A DNA stretch of 12,599 bases from Bacteroidota bacterium (GTDB taxonomy: Bacteria; Bacteroidota; Bacteroidia; Cytophagales; Cyclobacteriaceae), in contig JAEWLI010000050.1 in assembly GCA_023393375.1 (NCBI GenBank), forward strand, positions 1 through 12,599. Reading direction: 5' to 3'. The notes under the pieces are model-generated. The model did no database searches and had not been told where the DNA came from. It saw only the letters and a program-made list of their open reading frames with translations. Position 1 is the stretch's first letter, and the number at the start of each line of letters is the position of its first letter. The translations under genes were made by a program, and so were the position numbers. This document shows positions 1-4,421 of this stretch, one piece after another.

Positions 1-1
1 A

Positions 2-985
2 AACGAAAGCTTGAAATTATTGGGAATGCGTGAAGAGCTACAAAAGAAAGTAATCGGACAGGAAGAAGCGATCGCAAAACTGGTTAAAGCCATACAGCGT
101 ACAAGAGTTGGTCTGAAAGATCCTAAAAAACCAATTGGTTCATTTGTATTCCTGGGTCCGACCGGTGTCGGGAAAACAGAACTGGCAAAAATTCTGGCCA
201 CCTATTTATTCGATAAAGAAGATGCGCTGGTAAGAATTGATATGAGTGAGTATATGGAGAAGTTCTCCGTATCACGATTGGTGGGTGCACCTCCAGGTTA
301 TGTGGGATATGAGGAAGGCGGTCAACTTACCGAAAAAGTAAGAAGAAAACCATATAGTGTAGTTTTACTTGATGAGATTGAGAAAGCGCATCCTGATATT
401 TTCAATATCCTGTTGCAAATTTTGGATGATGGTATTTTAACAGACGGGTTAGGCAGAAGGGTTGATTTCAGGAATACCATTATTATCATGACATCCAATA
501 TTGGTGTCAGGGACATCAAGGATTTTGGTGCAGGTATTGGTTTTGCCACATCAGCAAGAATGGAAAATTCTGACGAACTGATTAAATCAACGATTCAGAA
601 TGCATTAAAGAAAACTTTCAGTCCTGAGTTTTTAAATAGGCTTGATGATGTGATTGTCTTTAATTCACTAAGTCGTGAGCATATCCATAAGATCATTGAT
701 ATTACGCTGGGGAAATTGTTCTCACGGATCAAAGCCATTGGGTATACGGTAGAGTTAACTGAAAAAGCAAAAGATTTTCTTGCTGACAAAGGTTTCGATC
801 CTGCTTTTGGAGCACGTCCGTTAAATAGGGCTATCCAAAAGTACCTGGAAGATGCTGTAGCAGAAGAAATTCTGAAAGGTGAAATCAAGGAAGGCGACAT
901 TATTTTAGCAGATTATTCCGGTGAAGGGGAAAGCCTTACGATCAGTATGAAAAAGAAACCGGAAGAAGAAGAAAAAGAAAAGTAG
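2..985 (+). CDS. clpC: ClpC-type ATP-dependent Clp protease ATP-binding subunit, C-terminal part (5' end outside window)
   Basis: AAA+ unfoldase that feeds substrates to the ClpP protease in the cytoplasm. Only the second ATPase module and C-terminus are here; the frame is open to the window's left edge, so the real start lies upstream. Numbering residues from the Leu codon at 11, I see the Walker A motif GPTGVGKT (49-56), the pore-loop region GYVGYEEGGQ (96-105), Walker B VVLLDE (117-122), sensor 1 TSN (161-163), the arginine-finger region FLNR (207-210) and sensor 2 GARPLNR (267-273). The tripeptide IGF (176-178) in GAGIGFAT is the ClpP-binding loop of ClpA/ClpC/ClpX proteins; ClpB disaggregases lack it, which decides for ClpC. 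The C-terminus ends in an acidic-basic EEEEKEK tail. A strong terminator follows 29 bp after the stop. The family call is secure; only the N-domain and first ATPase module cannot be checked. Confidence 0.95.
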   Translation, partial: NESLKLLGMREELQKKVIGQEEAIAKLVKAIQRTRVGLKDPKKPIGSFVFLGPTGVGKTELAKILATYLFDKEDALVRIDMSEYMEKFSVSRLVGAPPGYVGYEEGGQLTEKVRRKPYSVVLLDEIEKAHPDIFNILLQILDDGILTDGLGRRVDFRNTIIIMTSNIGVRDIKDFGAGIGFATSARMENSDELIKSTIQNALKKTFSPEFLNRLDDVIVFNSLSREHIHKIIDITLGKLFSRIKAIGYTVELTEKAKDFLADKGFDPAFGARPLNRAIQKYLEDAVAEEILKGEIKEGDIILADYSGEGESLTISMKKKPEEEEKEK

Positions 986-1013
986 AGAAAAGTATAGTTT
1001 AAAAATATATAAT

Positions 1014-1036
1014 AAAGGGGCTCAGGCCCCTTTTTG
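1014..1036 (+). terminator. Rho-independent terminator of clpC
   Basis: The sequence AAAGGGGC (1014-1021), a TCAG tetraloop, GCCCCTTT (1026-1033) and further T residues form an 8-bp perfect stem with a T-tract. It lies 29 bp after the clpC stop and separates that gene from the accessory islet. Confidence 0.92.
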
Positions 1037-1108
1037 TTGTTTATTATTTTCCCTTTATTAGCATTTAAAATTTTAAATGTAAATTAAAACACCCATAAGA
1101 AAAAACTC

Positions 1109-1140
1109 GTAAAGTAAAGGACTTATATTTCGTACTTTAC
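1109..1140. promoter_or_regulatory. Inverted repeat over a possible -7 box upstream of the GNAT gene
   Basis: GTAAAGTA (1109-1116) and TACTTTAC (1133-1140) are perfect 8-bp inverted arms with a 16-bp spacer, ending 4 bp before the GNAT start codon. Between them lies TATATTTC (1124-1131), one mismatch from the Bacteroidetes -7 consensus TAnnTTTG. No TTG is found at the expected -33 distance, so the promoter is weakly supported. The dyad could be an operator or a leader hairpin. Confidence 0.35.
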
Positions 1141-1144
1141 ATAT

Positions 1145-1591
1145 ATGGATGTTCAAATTAAAAAGTTAAGCCATTCTGATTTAGCAAACTTTAAAATCCT
1201 TGTTAAGATGTTCGAAGATGTATTTGAGATGGAGGATTTCACCATTCCGGATGATAATCATTTGTCGAGTTTGATAACAAATCCAAATTTCATAGCATTT
1301 GTAGCTATATATGACCATCAGGTGGTAGGAGGACTCACAGCTTATGTACTTCACCAGTATTATTCTAAAAAACCATTGGCATATATTTATGATCTTGCAG
1401 TATCGACACAGCATCAGCGAAAAGGTATTGGACGACAATTGGTTGCCGCTTTTAATTTATATTGTAAAGATCAGGGTTTTGAGGAATCATTTGTACAAGC
1501 TGACAAGGTTGATGATTACGCATTGGATTTTTATAGAAAAACAAAAATCACAGCAGAGGAACAGGTCGTACATTTTAGTTATACTTTATAG
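1145..1591 (+). CDS. GNAT-family N-acetyltransferase, AAC(3)-I-like
   Basis: Predicted cytoplasmic acetyl-CoA-dependent N-acetyltransferase of 148 aa. Motif A of the GNAT fold is clear: IYDLAVS (81-87) followed by QRKGIG (91-96), the pyrophosphate-binding loop (Q/R-x-x-G-x-G). From memory, several blocks resemble the AAC(3)-I aminoglycoside acetyltransferases: FIAFVAIYD (49-57), VVGGLTAYVL (60-69), YIYDLAV (80-86), FVQADKVDD (116-124) and EEQVVHF (138-144). The length (about 150 aa) also fits. A deviation from that family is the replaced Leu-Gly in the YxKLG segment (here YRKTK, 130-134). Substrate cannot be deduced; chromosomal relatives often have unknown substrates, so resistance is an inference only. 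The ATG at 1145 is the only good start. It stands alone, after the clpC terminator and before a long non-coding stretch. No terminator is evident after it. Confidence 0.85.
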   Translation: MDVQIKKLSHSDLANFKILVKMFEDVFEMEDFTIPDDNHLSSLITNPNFIAFVAIYDHQVVGGLTAYVLHQYYSKKPLAYIYDLAVSTQHQRKGIGRQLVAAFNLYCKDQGFEESFVQADKVDDYALDFYRKTKITAEEQVVHFSYTL

Positions 1592-1626
1592 ATTCGAATT
1601 CCTTGTTAGAAAATAAGATTTGGTCT

Positions 1627-1699
1627 TTATGCAAATCCAAAAATCGCATTGGACTGTTTTACGTTGAACCCTCCTACTGTACCGTCTCCAAATAAACTT
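1627..1699 (-). pseudogene. Remnant of an outer-membrane beta-barrel gene, paralogous to the one at 3825-4316
   Basis: Positions 1655-1695 match 4156-4196 at 38 of 41 bases, and 1629-1642 match 3965-3978 at 14 of 14. On the minus strand this reads LFGDGTVGGFNVK (identical to residues 41-53 of the intact protein), then a short join, then FGFA (residues 114-117), then a stop at 1629-1627. About 60 residues between the two blocks are missing, as are the signal peptide and the C-terminal half. All three mismatches in the long block are at third codon positions and are synonymous (Leu, Asp, Asn). The source was therefore probably a working paralogue that diverged under selection before it decayed. 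The same-strand orientation as the intact gene makes the two blocks direct repeats. Confidence 0.8.
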
Positions 1700-1707
1700 C
1701 TGAATTG

Positions 1708-1792
1708 AAAATGCTGCGCAAGAAAAATAAAATGTTGTGCAAGATTTTAAAAACGTTGCCCATGATTTAGAAAAATGTTGCGCAGGATTTTG
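1708..1792. repeat. Four imperfect 21-bp tandem repeats with a palindromic core
   Basis: Copies start at 1708, 1729, 1750 and 1772 (spacing 21, 21 and 22 bp). Each begins AAAATG or AAAACG. The consensus after the leading A run is TGTTGCGCAAGATTTT, with the core TTGCGCAA a perfect 8-bp palindrome, degenerate in individual copies (CTGCGCAA, TTGTGCAA, TTGCCCAT, TTGCGCAG). The period is two helical turns, so the cores lie on the same DNA face. The function is not known. Confidence 0.85.
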
Positions 1793-2030
1793 GAGACTAT
1801 AAGCATTAAATCTGGCTTTTGGATTTATTCGATGTTATAAACGGAGCATTTAACAATTTTACTCAGGCATTAAACCTTTGGATCCGGTTAAATATATGGT
1901 TATCATGATAATGAGAGAACAAAATCCCGGTGGTGATTGGTAGCTGCTTCGTCAGAGCATTGTACCTGGAGTAGTGAAATGTTTATTATCTATGGAATAC
2001 AGTTATGCCTCATACAAAGCGTCACTACGC

Positions 2031-2081
2031 CATAAACTATCTTATTACTTGATTTTTGTTGTCCAATCCGATAACTTTATG
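2031..2081. promoter_or_regulatory. Imperfect inverted repeat flanking the toxin-antitoxin promoter (possible antitoxin operator)
   Basis: CATAAACTATC (2031-2041) and GATAACTTTATG (2070-2081) are inverted arms that match except for one mismatch and one extra base. The right arm covers the -7 box of the promoter at 2049-2079, and the pair ends 3 bp before the toxin start codon. HigA-type antitoxins usually repress their own operon by binding such dyads; the assignment here is inferred from position. Confidence 0.5.
2049..2079 (+). promoter_or_regulatory. Bacteroidetes-type promoter of the toxin-antitoxin operon
   Basis: TTG (2049-2051), a 20-nt gap and TAACTTTA (2072-2079) fit the -33/-7 pattern TTG-N19-21-TAnnTTTG with one mismatch (final A for G). 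Transcription would start about 7 nt beyond the centre of the -7 box, at or within a few bases of the ATG at 2084, so the mRNA would be leaderless or nearly so. Confidence 0.55.
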
Positions 2082-2083
2082 CC

Positions 2084-2431
2084 ATGAATGGAAATTATTT
2101 GCGTAATCTCTATGTTTATGGAGATGAGTTCTGGGATTTCTACAATGCTCAATCAAAAAAGGTTCAGGACAAAATTGACTGGGTAATTGGCCTTATAAGG
2201 TCTCTAAAGACGGTTCCAGTGAAATTTTTGAAACATCTTGAAGGGACAGACGGTCTTTTCGAGATAAGGGTGAAAATTGGCAGTAATATTTTTCGAATAT
2301 TTTGTTTCTTCGATAAAGGTAATTTAATAATCCTACTGAACGGATTTCAGAAAAAGCAAGAAAAAACTCCAAAAAATGAGATTAATAAGGCGGAAAGGCT
2401 AAAAAAACAATATTATGAAGACAAAAAGTAA
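2084..2431 (+). CDS. higB: RelE/HigB-superfamily toxin (phage Gp49-like), type II toxin-antitoxin
   Basis: Small basic protein of 115 aa with the features of the Gp49-like/HigB branch of RelE-type mRNA interferases, which cut mRNA at the ribosome. Visible family signatures are KFLKHLEGTDGLFEIR (47-62), FRIFCFFD (70-77), LLNGFQKK (84-91) and KTPKNEI (94-100). Arg62, Arg71 and the Lys90/Lys91/Lys94 cluster are the kind of basic residues thought to contact RNA in this superfamily. Length is normal, with no truncation. The gene comes first and overlaps the antitoxin gene by 17 bp, the toxin-first order of higBA modules. The ATG at 2084 is chosen because the promoter and its inverted repeat end directly before it. 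Cutting activity is inferred from the family. Confidence 0.88.
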   Translation: MNGNYLRNLYVYGDEFWDFYNAQSKKVQDKIDWVIGLIRSLKTVPVKFLKHLEGTDGLFEIRVKIGSNIFRIFCFFDKGNLIILLNGFQKKQEKTPKNEINKAERLKKQYYEDKK

Positions 2432-2723
2432 AAATAATCTAGTTTCGTGGGACGATCACTTGGACAAGAAATATGGGAAGAAAGGAACTCCCAGCAGAGA
2501 TGAATATGAAGAAGAGTTCGAAGCATTTAAAATAGGTGTCTTAATTCAAGAAGCTAGAAAGCAAAGGAATCTGACACAGGAAGAGTTAGCCATAAAAGCA
2601 GGTACTACTAAAAATTATATTTCACGGATAGAAAATAACGCTAGTGACATACGATTGTCCACTTTAATGAGAATAATCCGCGAGGGATTAGGTGGACAAT
2701 TAAAATTAACTCTTGACCTGTAA
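2415..2723 (+). CDS. higA: HigA-type antitoxin, XRE-family helix-turn-helix protein
   Basis: DNA-binding antitoxin of 102 aa expected to bind and neutralise the upstream toxin and repress the operon. The XRE/Cro helix-turn-helix occupies about residues 40-95: GVLIQEARKQRNLTQEELA (41-59) with the usual LTQEELA helix, then TTKNYISRIEN (64-74) as recognition helix, then IRLSTLMRIIREGLG (79-93). An N-terminal extension of about 38 charged residues (SWDDHLDKKYGKKGTP...) precedes it, as in many Gp49-associated antitoxins. The ATG at 2415 lies inside the last codons of the toxin gene, a 17-bp overlap that implies translational coupling. No terminator is obvious after the stop. The family call is firm; the regulatory role is inferred from context. 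Confidence 0.9.
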   Translation: MKTKSKNNLVSWDDHLDKKYGKKGTPSRDEYEEEFEAFKIGVLIQEARKQRNLTQEELAIKAGTTKNYISRIENNASDIRLSTLMRIIREGLGGQLKLTLDL

Positions 2724-2750
2724 TAGAATGCACAAAACAGGATGGTTTAG

Positions 2751-2780
2751 TTGTGGTTTCGGCATTTATTCTTACCTTTA
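2751..2780 (+). promoter_or_regulatory. Candidate Bacteroidetes-type promoter for the DUF4259-like gene
   Basis: TTG (2751-2753), a 19-nt gap and TACCTTTA (2773-2780) fit TTG-N19-21-TAnnTTTG with one mismatch at the last base. It would give a leader of about 90 nt and independent expression of the gene at 2878. The match is modest. Confidence 0.35.
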
Positions 2781-2877
2781 GTCTTGTTTTAGCTGATGCT
2801 TAAGTGCTTATAAAATCTGATATGGCATATACAACCGGAACATGTGTCAACTCAAAAAATCGTCACAATAAGAAACT

Positions 2878-3723
2878 ATGGGAACTTGGGGAACTGCTAT
2901 ATCATCAAATGATACTTTTGCTGAGATATATGCTGAATATATTGACTTGTACAATGCTGGATTGAGTATAAGTGAAATTACAGAAAAATTAAAAATTAAA
3001 AATAAAGACATAATTGAAGATTATGAAGAGAATCATAATTTTTGGTTTGCTATTGCAAAAGCTCAATGGGAATGCAAAAATCTTGATTTAGAAGTTTATA
3101 AAAAAGTAAAATTAATTATTGAAAGTGGAGCAAATTTAGAACTGTGGAAAGAACTTGGAGCTTCCCCCAAAGATTTAAATAAACGTCATAATTACTTAGA
3201 AAAATTTTTATTAGAACTAAAAACAAAGAAAGACAAACCTAGGCAAAGAAAAAAGAAGCTAAAATTTCAACCCGTATTTGAAAAGGGGGAATGTATAACT
3301 TATAAGTTCTCAAATGGAAATTACGGTGGGGCAGTTGTAATAGAAACAGACAACAATTATGGTTACAACTTAATAGCAACTACAAGAATAAACAGTTCAA
3401 ATAAACCTTATATTTCAGACTTTATAAATTCTGAAATATTGGTACTTAATTATGAAAAGTGGGAAAATACTCTATGTATTAGTTGGTATTTACCAATTAA
3501 ACATAAAAAAGTAGCTAATCTTATAGAAACTATTGGTAAAATAGACATTCTACACAATTATGATATTTCTAACTCTGCTTATGGATATGTAGGTGATTTC
3601 AATATTTGGTTTATTGAATCTACTGAATCCCAATTTATTTGGGAAAAAACATTCTCGAAATCACCAAAAATTAAAACTATTAAAGAATTAACGAAGAATA
3701 AAGGCTGGAAATTTTGGCTATAA
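2878..3723 (+). CDS. Conserved hypothetical protein, DUF4259-like N-terminus and Imm26-like C-terminal domain
   Basis: Soluble 281-aa protein without signal peptide or membrane segment. The N-terminus MGTWGTAISSND (1-12) and the block FWFAIAKAQWECKNLD (55-70) plus LIIESGANLELW (79-90) resemble DUF4259-type proteins. A basic linker (118-130, KDKPRQRKKKLKF) leads to a second part with FEKGECITYKFSNGNYGG (134-151), YNLIATTRI (163-171) and WENTLCISWYLP (195-206). This second part looks like the Imm26 immunity-protein fold of polymorphic-toxin systems; that is a memory-based resemblance and is tentative. No toxin gene is next to it, so it would be an orphan. Sampled lines of this gene have about 22-33% G+C, against roughly 38-43% in sampled lines of clpC, the kinase and the receptor genes, which suggests recent acquisition. 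It ends about 100 bp before the convergent barrel gene. Biochemical function is unknown. Confidence 0.8.
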   Translation: MGTWGTAISSNDTFAEIYAEYIDLYNAGLSISEITEKLKIKNKDIIEDYEENHNFWFAIAKAQWECKNLDLEVYKKVKLIIESGANLELWKELGASPKDLNKRHNYLEKFLLELKTKKDKPRQRKKKLKFQPVFEKGECITYKFSNGNYGGAVVIETDNNYGYNLIATTRINSSNKPYISDFINSEILVLNYEKWENTLCISWYLPIKHKKVANLIETIGKIDILHNYDISNSAYGYVGDFNIWFIESTESQFIWEKTFSKSPKIKTIKELTKNKGWKFWL

Positions 3724-3727
3724 ACAA

Positions 3728-3785
3728 GAGATGGCCATGAGCCCTTAGCACACGATTCACCTTTCACAACTTGCATAGGCATCTC
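3728..3785. repeat. Imperfect inverted repeat after the DUF4259-like gene
   Basis: GAGATGGCCATG (3728-3739) and CATAGGCATCTC (3774-3785) pair at 10 of 12 positions around a 34-nt centre. The patch from about 3724 to 3814 has about 48% G+C and interrupts very AT-rich surroundings. It does not look like a terminator, having no T-tract and a long loop. It may be the edge or scar of a mobile segment; this is an inference. Confidence 0.4.
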
Positions 3786-3824
3786 ATTTAACCCCACCCA
3801 CAAACCCTGAACTAAATAATAAAA

Positions 3825-4316
3825 TTAAAAAGCATACCTAAAGGTTAATCCAACGGCAAAATCCACTTCAGTGGTGGGCACAATGCTGAAGATAGGGTTG
3901 AGATCCAAAGCCAGATTAATGGGAGCACCCGTAAATTTGTAATCTAAACCCATCACCGGACGCAATGCAAATCCAAAATTGTCTTGATACCCGCTTTCGG
4001 TTACAATGAGTATTAACCCCCCACCTCCAACATACCATTTCAGACCATCGGCATTACCGATATCTCCATGATAAAGGTAGAGAAAGTCCAGTCCTATCAA
4101 TGGACCATCAAAAAACAAAAATGAACCTTCAAGAGCTCCGTAGTCATTCACAAAATGTTTTACATTGAACCCTCCTACTGTACCATCTCCAAACAATACT
4201 TTGAAGCCAACACTGGTTGTGTATTCGCTATCGAGATTCTGTGCCTTCAGGTAGCTTTGGTTTAACAAAAAAATAAAAAAACTTACAAAACATAGTCTAA
4301 AAAATATCTTCTTCAT
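3825..4316 (-). CDS. Small outer-membrane beta-barrel-like protein
   Basis: Exported protein of 163 aa. A signal peptide is clear: MKK, a hydrophobic core (4-18), then LKA|Q with likely cleavage after Ala25. The mature part alternates polar and hydrophobic/aromatic residues in short strands joined by Gly/Asp/Asn turns (for example VGFKVLFGDGTVGGFNVKHF, 36-55, and LKWYVGGGGLILIV, 92-105). It ends in FRYAF with a C-terminal Phe, the usual signature for outer-membrane insertion. The size fits an eight-stranded barrel. I do not recognise a specific family or ligand. A near-perfect promoter lies 32 bp upstream of its start. A decayed copy lies at 1627-1699. It is convergent with the DUF4259-like gene. 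Barrel assignment is by pattern, not by a named family. Confidence 0.8.
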   Translation of the reverse strand: MKKIFFRLCFVSFFIFLLNQSYLKAQNLDSEYTTSVGFKVLFGDGTVGGFNVKHFVNDYGALEGSFLFFDGPLIGLDFLYLYHGDIGNADGLKWYVGGGGLILIVTESGYQDNFGFALRPVMGLDYKFTGAPINLALDLNPIFSIVPTTEVDFAVGLTFRYAF

Positions 4317-4347
4317 ATCTGCAAAAAAATTTAGTCTAATGATGACA

Positions 4348-4378
4348 CAAAATTATTGCAGATCCGGAATTCGCTCAA
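4348..4378 (-). promoter_or_regulatory. Promoter of the outer-membrane barrel gene
   Basis: On the minus strand TTG (4378-4376), exactly 20 nt, then TAATTTTG (4355-4348), a full match to TAnnTTTG. Predicted leader is about 28 nt to the ATG at 4316. Confidence 0.72.
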
Positions 4379-4421
4379 TCACAGGAAATCAGGATTTTTT
4401 TCTACTGGTTTTCCGGTAGAA

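Larger units (their letters stand above)
1592..2083. other. 490-bp stretch without an intact gene
   Basis: This stretch contains, in order, a decayed fragment of a barrel protein gene (1627-1699, minus), four 21-bp tandem repeats (1708-1792), about 240 bp in which I see no coding, RNA or repeat signal (1793-2030), and the promoter/operator region of the toxin-antitoxin pair (2031-2083). Conceptual translation of 1800-2080 gives only short frames with many stops and no recognisable protein remnant. Confidence 0.7.

Noticed and set aside
11..13. TTG start for the ClpC fragment
   Set aside because: The frame is open to the window edge and the upstream codons (Asn-Glu-Ser) continue a ClpC-like sequence, so this is an internal codon.
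1344..1616. 90-aa frame overlapping the GNAT gene
   Set aside because: The other frame carries clear GNAT motifs over the same bases; this one has no recognisable features.
1708..1792. CRISPR array
   Set aside because: The four units are contiguous 21-bp tandem repeats with no unique spacers, and no cas gene is present.
1800..2030. Possible RNA gene or protein remnant
   Set aside because: No stable stem series, tRNA-like elements or meaningful translation could be found by eye.
3728..3792. Integron attC site, since GNAT, toxin-antitoxin and immunity-like genes are common cassette cargo
   Set aside because: ATTTAAC at 3786-3792 fits one core motif, but the partner core is missing at the other end and no similar sites occur after the GNAT or antitoxin genes. 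No integron integrase is seen.
3579..3803. 74-aa minus-strand reading frame
   Set aside because: Most of it is antisense to the end of the DUF4259-like gene. It has no promoter match, and its N-terminal part covers the GC-rich inverted-repeat patch, so it is more likely a shadow.
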